Origin: Flagellimonas olearia
Lineage (GTDB): Bacteria > Bacteroidota > Bacteroidia > Flavobacteriales > Flavobacteriaceae
Length of the DNA stretch: 64,000 nt
Assembly: GCF_009184425.1 (NCBI RefSeq)
Contig: NZ_WELG01000001.1
Coordinates: 1,301,870 to 1,365,869, forward strand
Direction: 5' to 3'
Both the position numbers and the translations under genes were made by a program. Numbering within the stretch: the first letter of the stretch is position 1; each line of letters starts with the position of its first letter. The notes under the pieces are model-generated. The model was not told the DNA's origin. It saw only the letters and a program-made list of their open reading frames with translations, and searched no databases. Positions 36,433 through 44,425 of the stretch are shown piece by piece.

Positions 36433-36852
36433 TTAATTGTTGTTGTAAATTTTTTGTTTTGCTTCCTCGAACTCTTTTAGGTAGGCCACTTTCTCCGTTC
36501 CTCGGCCAAAATTCTCCGCTAAAAGTTCAAAAGCCTTTTTGGTTTCCTGGTAAGCGTATTCCGCTTTCCTTCTTTCCTGGTACTCGTTACCAAAGTAAAT
36601 ACCAAAGGTTAAAACTGCGACCGCTGCAACGGAAATCCATTTGTATAGATTACTTCTGGTTTTTAATGGAACCTGCTTGGTAAACCGTTCTTCCTTGGCG
36701 TTGGAAAAGTAATTGAACATGGGTTTGTATGGCTCAAGGTGCGCTGGTACGCTTTCTTGTGCAAAATACTCCCGAAGCTTTTCCTCCTCAGCCACCGTTG
36801 TGTTGGCTTCAAAGTACTTTTCCAATAATTTTTCTATGTTATCCAATGCCAT
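36433..36852 (-). CDS. Putative anti-sigma-type single-pass membrane protein
   Basis: 139 residues. The first 65 residues form an acidic, soluble helical region (IEKLLEKYFEANTTVAEEEK, LREYFAQESVPAHLEPYKPM), followed by one membrane helix (about 70-86) and a C-terminal helical part. This layout, and its position directly after an ECF sigma gene with a 14-base overlap, fits a sigma-binding membrane regulator, although I see no zinc-type HxxxCxxC motif. The DUF4252 genes lie downstream in the same operon. Confidence 0.7.
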   Translation of the reverse strand: MALDNIEKLLEKYFEANTTVAEEEKLREYFAQESVPAHLEPYKPMFNYFSNAKEERFTKQVPLKTRSNLYKWISVAAVAVLTFGIYFGNEYQERRKAEYAYQETKKAFELLAENFGRGTEKVAYLKEFEEAKQKIYNNN

Positions 36853-37348
36853 AGCTATGTTTTTTTATCAATTCTTCCCGTACTGTTTTTCTTGCTCTGG
36901 ACAATGCCACCCGTACGGCAGTGGGCTTCATGTCCATCAATTCACATATCTCCTCAAATTCGTATTGTTCCACATCGCGTAATTGCAATACCATTTTTTG
37001 TTGTTCGGGCAGTTCCTGCATGATCCGTTCCATCCACTGCACACTGTCCTCGGCTTCCAATTGGCGTTGCAATGAAGTGGTTTCGTCACTGTAATTGCTG
37101 TGTACCAATTTTAGGTTACCGGCCTGCTTGGATTTCAATCGGTCCAAACAAAAGTTCTTGGTCATGGTCATCGCAAAGGCCTCAACGTTCTTGTACTCCG
37201 TCATGGTCTCATTCTTTGACCATAGTTTCATCAGGATTTCCTGTGTGGCGTCCTCTGCTTCCTCCCGCGATACCAAAAGGCGCTTGGCCAGTCGGTAGAG
37301 CTTGTCCTTAAAGGGCATCACCACATTTAAAAACTCTGATTGTTTCAT
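36839..37348 (-). CDS. ECF-type RNA polymerase sigma factor
   Basis: 169 residues. Sigma region 2 (about 10-80) holds AEDATQEILMKLWSKNE and AFAMTMTKNFCLDRLKSK; region 4 (about 105-160) holds LPEQQKMVLQLRDVEQYEFEEI, then a helix-turn-helix ending AVRVALSRARKTVREEL. There is no region 3, typical of extracytoplasmic function factors. It heads an operon with a membrane protein and two DUF4252 genes. A TGTAAC-N16-CGTC promoter upstream suggests that it transcribes its own operon. Confidence 0.92.
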   Translation of the reverse strand: MKQSEFLNVVMPFKDKLYRLAKRLLVSREEAEDATQEILMKLWSKNETMTEYKNVEAFAMTMTKNFCLDRLKSKQAGNLKLVHSNYSDETTSLQRQLEAEDSVQWMERIMQELPEQQKMVLQLRDVEQYEFEEICELMDMKPTAVRVALSRARKTVREELIKKHSYGIG

Positions 37349-37398
37349 TGGTTTGTCTTAGTTGTTTGCAGCCCCTTTATATCGGCCTACATTATCAC

Positions 37399-37424
37399 GA
37401 CGACACATATCGAAATTTGTTACA
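37399..37424 (-). promoter_or_regulatory. ECF-type promoter (TGTAAC-N16-CGTC) of the sigma factor operon
   Basis: On the minus strand TGTAAC (37419-37424) and CGTC (37399-37402) are 16 bases apart, matching the general -35/-10 pattern of ECF promoters (for example B. subtilis SigX/SigM-type sites), not the housekeeping TAnnTTTG box. It ends about 50 bases before the sigma gene. Self-recognition is inferred. Confidence 0.6.
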
Positions 37425-37558
37425 AAAAATTTGTATTCTGCTTTTATGTACCTATTTTGTACAGCAAATTTGTAAGAAATTATAAAATTTATCGCCTTAC
37501 TTACCAACCTCATCACATATTTGGAACAAAAATTGAGGAATCCAATAAAAATTCAGCT

Positions 37559-39052
37559 ATGAAAAAATATCTTCTTCCACTGTTGGGGCTAGTGTTCTTC
37601 TTTACAGCCTGCAACAATGATGACGACCAAATAAAAAATGGGGAAACTCCAAGTTTGAATCCAGGGTCTTCTGCCATAAGCCAGCATTTTATGTGGCAGG
37701 CCATGAACCTATGGTATTTTTGGCAAGGGGATGTGCCTGATCTAGCCGATGACAGGTTCTCTTCCAATAATGAATACACTTCGTTTGTAGAAGCTACCCC
37801 CAATCCAAGGAACTTTTACTACGATGTCCTTCTTTTTAATGATGACCGTTTTAGCTTTTTGAACGACGATTATACCGAATTGGTCAGCAATCTTTCTGGA
37901 GTGTCCAAAAGCAACGGACTGGAATTCAATCTTAAATATTTCCAGGATGAGTTCAATGTCTTCGGATATGTTATTTACATTGTACCTGATTCCGATGCCT
38001 CAACCAAAACCATTCAAAGGGGAGACATCTTTACACGCGTGGATGGTCAACAGTTGACCGAGGACAACTACATCAGCCTTCTTTATGGAAGCAATGATAC
38101 CTACACCTTGGGGATGGCCGACATTGTTGGAGGTGAAATTGTGGACAATGACACTGAAGTGACCTTGACCAAAATTGAAAACCAAGTGGAAAACCCCATT
38201 TTGGTGGCCGAGACCTTGGATATAAACGGCACCAAAATCGCTTATTTGATGTACAACAGATTCTTGAGCGATTTTAACGAAGAGCTCAATGCCGCCTTTG
38301 GAAAGTTCAAGACGGATGGGGCTACGGAACTTGTTCTCGACATGCGCTACAACCCAGGGGGCTCGGTAAACACATCCCGTCTCTTGGCCAGTATGATCTA
38401 TGGCACCAACACCAGTGAACTCTATATTAGACAACGCTGGAACGATAAGATACAAAGCCAATTAAGCACTGCACAGTTGGAAGACTATTTCGCCAGTTCC
38501 ACCGGAGCAAGTGCCATAAACTCACTAAATTTAAGTCAAGTATATGTGTTGGCCACGGAAGACTCCGCCTCTGCCAGTGAATTGGTCATGAACGGTCTGG
38601 TCCCTTATATGGATGTTATCCACATCGGAGAAACCACAAGGGGAAAAAATGAATTTTCCATCACCTTGGTGGATGACCCCGAAAATGCATTTATTTATGA
38701 TGAGGACCGGGAAGGCAACATCAACTCCCAGAATAGTTGGGGCATACAGCCCTTGGTGGGAAGAAATGAAAACGCAGCTGGGTTCTACGACTATACGAGT
38801 GGCCTAGCTCCCGACATTGTCCTCCCGGAAGATTTGGCCAACCTAGGTGTCCTTGGAGACCCCAATGAGCCGCTTTTGGCCCGTGCCATAGAGGAAATCA
38901 CCGGAGTATCGGCCAAGAAAAGTTTTTCGGTCCAGATACCTGCAAAAGGTTTTATTAGTTCCAGGGTTTTGACCCCGGTAAAAGATAATATGTATTTGGA
39001 TAAACCACTGGATGTAAACCTAACGTTGAGCAAGAACCAATATCTACAATAA
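37559..39052 (+). CDS. S41 family (C-terminal processing) peptidase lipoprotein
   Basis: 497 residues from MKKYLLPLLGLVFFF, with lipoprotein Cys18. The frame is open 73 codons further upstream, but that stretch is AT-rich, overlaps the sigma gene start and its promoter, and has no signal. A PDZ-like segment (about 155-215: IQRGDIFTRVDGQQLTEDN) precedes the protease domain with LVLDMRYNPGGSV and the Ser338/Lys363 dyad (TEDSASASELV and TTRGKNEF, 25 residues apart, as in CtpB). It is probably anchored to the outer membrane and degrades or processes envelope proteins. It is divergent from the ECF sigma gene. A terminator overlaps its stop codon. Confidence 0.9.
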   Translation: MKKYLLPLLGLVFFFTACNNDDDQIKNGETPSLNPGSSAISQHFMWQAMNLWYFWQGDVPDLADDRFSSNNEYTSFVEATPNPRNFYYDVLLFNDDRFSFLNDDYTELVSNLSGVSKSNGLEFNLKYFQDEFNVFGYVIYIVPDSDASTKTIQRGDIFTRVDGQQLTEDNYISLLYGSNDTYTLGMADIVGGEIVDNDTEVTLTKIENQVENPILVAETLDINGTKIAYLMYNRFLSDFNEELNAAFGKFKTDGATELVLDMRYNPGGSVNTSRLLASMIYGTNTSELYIRQRWNDKIQSQLSTAQLEDYFASSTGASAINSLNLSQVYVLATEDSASASELVMNGLVPYMDVIHIGETTRGKNEFSITLVDDPENAFIYDEDREGNINSQNSWGIQPLVGRNENAAGFYDYTSGLAPDIVLPEDLANLGVLGDPNEPLLARAIEEITGVSAKKSFSVQIPAKGFISSRVLTPVKDNMYLDKPLDVNLTLSKNQYLQ

Positions 39053-39082
39053 GAAAAGCGGCCTAGGCCGCTTTTCTTTTTT
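39051..39082. terminator. Bidirectional terminator between the S41 peptidase and the B12 receptor operon
   Basis: AAGAAAAGCGGCCTAGGCCG and its continuation form a 28-base perfect palindrome (39051-39078), followed by TTTT on the plus strand. On the minus strand the right arm TTTTCTTATTG serves as tail. It starts inside the TAA stop of the S41 gene. Confidence 0.88.
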
Positions 39083-40016
39083 ACTCTACTGTTTGAAAGT
39101 TCAGCTGTCGACATTTACCCCTTAAGTTTTCTGGTATTTCCAGGACCTCAGGGTGGAAAATTCCGGCCAGCACTTCTATTCCGTTCACCAAGGTATTTGC
39201 CGATGATTGCGTGAACATATCATAGTCCGCAATAAAAACCTTTCCCTCCTTGACTGCCTTGATCTCATCCCATCCGGGTCGTTTCATTAACAGATGGATT
39301 TCCTCCAAGGTTCGGTCAATCCCAAAACCGCAGGGGGCAATGACCAAGACCTCTGGGTCATATTGCGTGATTTTTGACCAAGAGGTGACCACACTATCTC
39401 CGGAGGGGTTGGAAAGCATGTCCACACCTCCCGCATAGGCAATCTGATGGGGAATCCAATGACCACAGTTGAATATAGGCTGTATCCACTCCATGAGCAT
39501 CACCCGCTTGGGCAAAGCCTTAGCTGAACGTAATTTATCGGTCACCGAACCAATACGCTTATGAAGTCCTTCCAAATACTTATAGGCCACCTCTTCCCTG
39601 TCCAACGCCTTCGCAATGGTAATCGCCGATTCAAAAACATCTTCCAAGGATTCAGGGCTAATGGAAATCAGTTCAGGTTGCTTCTTTAAATTGGCAACAG
39701 CAGCAGAGGTACAGGCGGTATCAATCTGGCAAACATCGCACATATCCTGGGTGAAAATAATGTCCGGGGCCATTTGCTCCAAAAGCCTTTCATCCACATA
39801 GTACAATTGCTTCCCTTGATGCTTACTGGCCGAGAAAAGCGAATCGATTTCCTGGCTGGACAAATTCTTGCCCTCAAGGATACAGCGCACCACGGGTTTC
39901 TTTTCCCGCAAGCCCTGTTCGGGGCACTCAAAGGTGATTCCCATCAAATGTCCATCGAGGCCCATATCATAGAGCATTTGGGTAACGGCCGGCAAAAAGG
40001 AACAGACTTTCAACAT
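39081..40016 (-). CDS. Cobalamin-binding-type protein without signal peptide (BtuF-like)
   Basis: 311 residues of the periplasmic-binding-protein type III fold (MLKVCSFLPAVTQMLYDMG, PDIIFTQDMCDVCQIDTACT, VLMLMEWIQPIFNCGHW in part, SSANTLVNGIEVLAGIFHPE). It has no signal peptide or lipobox, so it should stay in the cytoplasm, unlike BtuF. A cysteine cluster C-x2-C-x5-C (MCDVCQIDTAC) lies near residue 95, and further Cys are at the start and in GHW. Such soluble members are annotated as cobalamin-binding proteins. It starts 15 bases after the B12 receptor gene, so it shares the riboswitch transcript. It may bind or handle imported cobalamin. Confidence 0.82.
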   Translation of the reverse strand: MLKVCSFLPAVTQMLYDMGLDGHLMGITFECPEQGLREKKPVVRCILEGKNLSSQEIDSLFSASKHQGKQLYYVDERLLEQMAPDIIFTQDMCDVCQIDTACTSAAVANLKKQPELISISPESLEDVFESAITIAKALDREEVAYKYLEGLHKRIGSVTDKLRSAKALPKRVMLMEWIQPIFNCGHWIPHQIAYAGGVDMLSNPSGDSVVTSWSKITQYDPEVLVIAPCGFGIDRTLEEIHLLMKRPGWDEIKAVKEGKVFIADYDMFTQSSANTLVNGIEVLAGIFHPEVLEIPENLRGKCRQLNFQTVE

Positions 40017-40031
40017 AAGATTGGAAAGGGT

Positions 40032-41888
40032 TTATAGGTTCAAATTCAATCCAAAGGCCAAATTTCTACCACGAGTGGTGAAGCCGATTACTTCGGTATA
40101 TTCCTCATTCAATAGGTTATAGCCATTGACAAAGACCTTCAACCTGTTGGGTAACAATTGATGCTCCACATACAGATTCACCAAGGAAAATGCCTCCAAG
40201 GGCTCGTCCATATAAGTCATGAAATTGGTATCAAAACGTTCCCCGGTATAGGCATAGCTCAAGGATAGGTTGGTGGTTTCACAAATTTGGTAGCCCAAGG
40301 CAAAATTTACCTTGTGCTTGGGAATTCGAATGGCATTGTCCCCCTTTCGTTCCGTAAAGGTGTAGTTGGCATTGATGTCCAACACATCTACGGGTTTCCA
40401 AGACAGCTCCACTTCCACCCCAGTGGCATCGATCTCATCAGAAATGTTGATGCTGGTGAAGTTCTGGTCGTACCCGATGGCATTTTTTTCATTTCTGTTG
40501 AAATACAGGGCACTTACACGCAATCCATCATTGACCTTGTACTCAACTCCCCCTTCAAGGGTTCTATTCTCCTCGGGCTCCAAGTCTGGATTGGAACCAA
40601 AATCCCCGAACAATTGGGTCAAACTTGGCGTAATGTATGAGGTGGCATACGACCCGAACAGTTTCACATACCCATTGGCAGATGAAAAAACATAGGAAGG
40701 GTTAAGATTATATACAAAATGACTACCGTACTCAGAGTGATTGTTCCAGCGGCTGCCAAGGTTCAGGTTCAATCCAAAATCGGAAACATACACCACATTG
40801 GCATAGGGGTCAACGATATTGAAGTCCGTGTCGTTGGAAAAAGTGGCCTCATCCTTGAGATAGTTCACGCCCAAAATGGTATGCCATTTATCGTGGACCA
40901 CATATTTGTTGTAAAAATCGAGCACCAAATTCTTTCCGTCCGATAAACTCTCACCATAGGTGCTTTTGGAATCCGTTTCGTAATCCGTATACGCTGCGTT
41001 CAGGTGCAACGACCCATTGCCATATGCAAAAGATGAGGCAACCCCGGCCCTCTTTTGGTCCACTCTGGAGCGGTTCGGGGCTTCCATGAAATCGGCATCA
41101 AATTCATTGGAATAACGGGTCTGGTTTCCATAAACCGACAACCTAAAGTCCTTGGAAAATTGATATCCCAATTTAACATTGGTACTGAAATGGGAAAAAT
41201 TATCCTCTTCATTTTCCGGGGTCACCGCTGCGGAAAGCCCTTTGGAACTGCGGTTGGAAAAATCCACCACATAATCGAATTTATCCAAGGTCCCATTCAA
41301 GGAAACCGCATTGCTGAGATTCCCCAAATTGTAGTTTTGGTCATCAGCCGTCTGATTGGTTCCCACTGTGGATTGAAAATTCCCAGCCAATTTCTCTTTG
41401 GAGCTTTTCTTGGTAGTGATGTTGATCACAGCCGTAGCGGCATTGGTCCCGTAGAGGGTACTGGCCGCTCCCTTGATAATCTCTATGCTTTCAATATTTG
41501 CCGTGGAAAGTAATCGCAGATCGTACTCTTGGCTAAAAGATGATGGGTCGGAAACCCTGACCCCGTCAATGATGACCAAAACCTGTCTTCCTCGACCGCC
41601 ACGGGCAAAAACGCCCAAAACATCGCCGTCACGTCCACGACTTCCCGTAATCTCGATCCCACTTTTGGTGTTGATGATCTGGGCCACGGTCTGGCCTTGT
41701 TTTCGTTCTAATTCCTCAGCAGTGATCTTGATCACGGTCTTTCCTGAATTCTCTCGTTTCAGTTCAAATTTGGAATCGCTCACTACAACCTCATCCAGTT
41801 GTTGCACGTGGGCCGAATCTTGTTGTTGGGCACAAAGTCCCTTGCCTGCCAAAAGGGCGGCACATAACCATAAATGATTTTTCTTCAT
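40032..41888 (-). CDS. btuB: TonB-dependent vitamin B12 outer-membrane receptor
   Basis: 618 residues, the size of E. coli BtuB (614). A signal peptide (to about residue 20) and a TonB box-like DEVVVSD are followed by the plug (KQGQTVAQIINTKSGIEITG, GRGRQVLVIIDGVRV, IIKGAASTLYGTNAATAVIN in part) and a 22-strand-type barrel ending in GLNLNL. Its substrate is inferred from the cobalamin riboswitch 80 bases upstream. It should capture cobalamin at the outer membrane and pass it to the periplasm. The next gene on the strand is the signal-less cobalamin-binding protein, and the ABC importer genes are divergent. Confidence 0.92.
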   Translation of the reverse strand: MKKNHLWLCAALLAGKGLCAQQQDSAHVQQLDEVVVSDSKFELKRENSGKTVIKITAEELERKQGQTVAQIINTKSGIEITGSRGRDGDVLGVFARGGRGRQVLVIIDGVRVSDPSSFSQEYDLRLLSTANIESIEIIKGAASTLYGTNAATAVINITTKKSSKEKLAGNFQSTVGTNQTADDQNYNLGNLSNAVSLNGTLDKFDYVVDFSNRSSKGLSAAVTPENEEDNFSHFSTNVKLGYQFSKDFRLSVYGNQTRYSNEFDADFMEAPNRSRVDQKRAGVASSFAYGNGSLHLNAAYTDYETDSKSTYGESLSDGKNLVLDFYNKYVVHDKWHTILGVNYLKDEATFSNDTDFNIVDPYANVVYVSDFGLNLNLGSRWNNHSEYGSHFVYNLNPSYVFSSANGYVKLFGSYATSYITPSLTQLFGDFGSNPDLEPEENRTLEGGVEYKVNDGLRVSALYFNRNEKNAIGYDQNFTSINISDEIDATGVEVELSWKPVDVLDINANYTFTERKGDNAIRIPKHKVNFALGYQICETTNLSLSYAYTGERFDTNFMTYMDEPLEAFSLVNLYVEHQLLPNRLKVFVNGYNLLNEEYTEVIGFTTRGRNLAFGLNLNL

Positions 41889-41968
41889 TTCGTTTAAATC
41901 AATAAACGGGAGCGTAGTATGATGTTCATACGCAAACTTTTATCCCGAAAGTTTAACATTGTTTGTTT

Positions 41969-42167
41969 GAATTTGGCAGGTCTCCTGACTTGCTTTATGC
42001 GGTTTGACCTTCCCATCCCGGTCGGACAGTGGTTTAGAAGAAACCGCATCCCTTTTTAAGGGTGCCAAAACAAGTTTGGCATAAACTTACAGTTGCGGGA
42101 ACAGTTCTGGATTTTCACCGGATTCCCTTTTAATCACACGTCAACAACAACGTGCAAACCAAAATTC
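41969..42167 (-). ncRNA. Cobalamin (adenosylcobalamin-type) riboswitch
   Basis: On the minus strand all classic parts are present: GGGAATCCGGTGAAAATCC (starting near 42127), then CCCGCAACTGTAAG, CCACTGTC and GGGAAGGTC in the middle, and the B12 box AAGTCAGGAGACCTGCC (41977-41993). P1 is closed by GAATTTTGG/CCAAATTC (42159-42167 with 41969-41976; one bulged T). Downstream, a GTATGA-ACA-TCATAC hairpin (41917-41931) lacks a T-run, so translation control of btuB is more likely than termination. Confidence 0.93.
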
Positions 42168-42198
42168 ATCGCGAAAGTAATCAATCTGTTTAATCTTT

Positions 42199-42228
42199 TT
42201 TTGCAAAAGTTAAATAATCTTACTTTTG
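42199..42228 (+). promoter_or_regulatory. Promoter of the B12 ABC importer operon (TTG-N17-TACTTTTG), probably leaderless
   Basis: TTG at 42201-42203 and TACTTTTG at 42221-42228 are 17 bases apart; the ATG follows only 4 bases later, so the transcript should start at or beside the start codon. The upstream element is part of a TTTTGCAAAA palindrome (42199-42208). On the minus strand the same palindrome lies 24 bases from TACTTTCG, a one-mismatch -7 box just before the riboswitch, so the two operons may share it. Confidence 0.65.
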
Positions 42229-42232
42229 GTCC

Positions 42233-43393
42233 ATGGCAGAAAAACAATTATCCAAACTTCTCATCGGAGTCGCTTTCTTGCTCCTTATTTTGGGCTGTGA
42301 TGAAAAAAAGAAGGCTCCAGCCATCGACCTAGCAACTACGGAAGAATCCCAAATCCAATACGCTACGGGCTTCACGGTCAATCATAATGGACAGTTCACG
42401 GAAATTGAGGTTACGGCGGCTTGGCCCGGTTCCGAAAAAAGCTTCAAATATGCCTTGGTGCCCCGGGAGAAGTTGGCCGTCATTACCCTACCCAGGGACG
42501 CCTATGATGCCATTGTGGCCACCCCAGTGGAACGCTTGGTGATTACCTCTACCACACATATCCCATCCTTGGAAGCCTTGGGAGTACTGGAATCCGTGGT
42601 AGGATTTCCCAATACCGATTTGATTTCCTCTCCTGCTACCCGACAAAGAATTGACCAAGGCCTGATCAAAGAGTTGGGTACCAATGAGAACATCAATACA
42701 GAGGTGGTCTTGGAACTCAACCCCGAACTAGTCATGGGATTTGGCATCAACGACACCAACAAGGCTTATGACATCATCAAACGCGCTGGAATTCCTGTGG
42801 TCTATAATGGGGATTGGGTGGAACAGACCCCATTGGGAAAAGCGGAATGGATCAAATTCTTTGCCCCTTTCTTTCAGAAAGAAATGGAGGCCGATAGCAT
42901 TTTTAACGATATTGAAAAGTCTTATCAAGAGGCCAAAGTACTGGCCAAAAATGCCAAAGAACGTCCTACCGTACTTACTGGGGGACTTTACAAGGATGTT
43001 TGGTATGTTTCTGGAGGAAAAAGTTGGATGGCGCAGTTTTTAGCGGACGCCAATACCGATTATATCTGGGCCGATACCGAAGAGACCGGAGGAATTGGTC
43101 TAAGTTTGGAAGCCGTCCTCGAAAAAGCACAACAAGCGGATTATTGGTTGAATCCGTCCCTTCACGGGACGTATGAAGAATTGGAAAAGGCCAACATCCA
43201 TTACCTCCAATTTTCGGCATTTTCCAATAAGAAGGTATATTCCAATGCCATCAGGAAGGGAGCCACAGGAGGTTTGGTCTTCTATGAATTGGCACCCCAA
43301 CGCCCCGATTTGGTATTGAAAGATCTCATTTCTATTCTGCATCCGGGGCTCTTGACCGATTATGAACCTCATTTTTATAGGCCTTTGCAATAG
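42233..43393 (+). CDS. btuF: ABC transporter substrate-binding lipoprotein, B12/iron-complex type
   Basis: 386 residues. The lipoprotein cysteine is Cys22 (LLILGCDEKKK). The FecB/BtuF-type fold shows RLVITSTTHIPSLEALGVLE, VVLELNPELVMGFGIND and GIPVVYNGDWVEQTPLGKAE, then KVYSNAIRKGATGGLVFYEL near the end. It delivers its ligand to the permease encoded next, with no bases between the genes. The neighbouring riboswitch points to cobalamin, though FecB-like proteins also carry haem or siderophores. It is divergent from the B12 receptor operon and has its own promoter. Confidence 0.84.
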   Translation: MAEKQLSKLLIGVAFLLLILGCDEKKKAPAIDLATTEESQIQYATGFTVNHNGQFTEIEVTAAWPGSEKSFKYALVPREKLAVITLPRDAYDAIVATPVERLVITSTTHIPSLEALGVLESVVGFPNTDLISSPATRQRIDQGLIKELGTNENINTEVVLELNPELVMGFGINDTNKAYDIIKRAGIPVVYNGDWVEQTPLGKAEWIKFFAPFFQKEMEADSIFNDIEKSYQEAKVLAKNAKERPTVLTGGLYKDVWYVSGGKSWMAQFLADANTDYIWADTEETGGIGLSLEAVLEKAQQADYWLNPSLHGTYEELEKANIHYLQFSAFSNKKVYSNAIRKGATGGLVFYELAPQRPDLVLKDLISILHPGLLTDYEPHFYRPLQ

Positions 43394-44425
43394 ATGTCGC
43401 ACCCAAGATCATATCGCCTTTCCTTTGTGTTGATTTCGGTCGCGCTCTGCCTTGCATTGGTATTGAACATCAGTTCGGGTTCCGTTTCCATTCCCTTTTC
43501 TGCAACCCTTTCCGGGCTTATGGGGAAACCTTTGGAAGTATCTTCATGGGAATACATCCTTTGGGACTATCGCATCCCCAAGGCGCTTACGGCACTTTTG
43601 GTAGGTGGTGGGCTTTCCCTGAGCGGACTCTTGATGCAGACCTTGTTCCGAAATCCACTGGCAGGACCCTTTGTCTTGGGCATTAGCTCCGGCGCCAGTT
43701 TGGGGGCCGCACTGCTTTTGATGGGCACCTCCTTCATTTCAAGCTTTGCTTCCCTGTCTTTTGTGGGCGATGTGTCCCTGACCATTGCTGCCAGTCTGGG
43801 CAGTTTTTTGGTGCTGGCCGTAGTGCTAACCGTTGCGCAACGGATACGCGACACCATGGCCTTATTGGTCATTGGGTTGATGTTTGGTAGCATTACCTCG
43901 GCATTGGTAAGCGTGCTGGCCTATTTTACCAGCGCGGAAAGTTTACAAAGATTTATTTTTTGGTCTTTTGGTAGCGTAGGCAATTTGAGCACCCAACAAT
44001 TATCGCTTTTAACAGGGATTGTGTTCTTGGGCGTTTTGCTCTGTATCCTCTCCATCAAAGCCCTCAATGCCTTCTTATTGGGAGAGCATTATGCCCAAAG
44101 TCTTGGAGTTTCCCTTAAAAAATCAAGGTGGATCATCATCATCGCGGCGGGTTTGTTGGCCGGTGGCATAACGGCTTTTGCTGGTCCCATTGTTTTCATC
44201 GGTTTGGCGGTACCACACCTTACCCGACAGATATTCGACACCATGGAACACCGTGTTTTAGTGCCTGCCGTATTCCTGTATGGGGCCATTCTTATGCTGC
44301 TCTGTGACACCTTGGCCCAATTACCCAACTCAGTGAACGTATTGCCCATCAATGCCATTACCTCATTGGTAGGGGCACCCGTTGTAATATGGTTGTTGGT
44401 ACGAAAACGCAAAATGATATTCTGA
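43394..44425 (+). CDS. btuC: FecCD/BtuC-type ABC permease
   Basis: 343 residues with about ten membrane segments. Family stretches include WDYRIPKALTALLVGGGLSL, NPLAGPFVLGISSGASLGAA and GPIVFIGLAVPHLTRQ, the coupling loop with the ATPase. It forms the homodimeric inner-membrane channel of the importer. The ATG directly follows the stop of the binding-protein gene, and the stop overlaps the next start in TGATG, so the three genes are coupled. Confidence 0.9.
   Translation: MSHPRSYRLSFVLISVALCLALVLNISSGSVSIPFSATLSGLMGKPLEVSSWEYILWDYRIPKALTALLVGGGLSLSGLLMQTLFRNPLAGPFVLGISSGASLGAALLLMGTSFISSFASLSFVGDVSLTIAASLGSFLVLAVVLTVAQRIRDTMALLVIGLMFGSITSALVSVLAYFTSAESLQRFIFWSFGSVGNLSTQQLSLLTGIVFLGVLLCILSIKALNAFLLGEHYAQSLGVSLKKSRWIIIIAAGLLAGGITAFAGPIVFIGLAVPHLTRQIFDTMEHRVLVPAVFLYGAILMLLCDTLAQLPNSVNVLPINAITSLVGAPVVIWLLVRKRKMIF

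Noticed and set aside
37340-37558. Longer start for the S41 peptidase
   Set aside because: The extension overlaps the sigma gene start and its promoter; the lipoprotein signal starts at 37559.
39081-40016. Periplasmic BtuF assignment
   Set aside because: There is no signal peptide, lipobox or membrane anchor, and a separate lipoprotein of that type is encoded at 42233.
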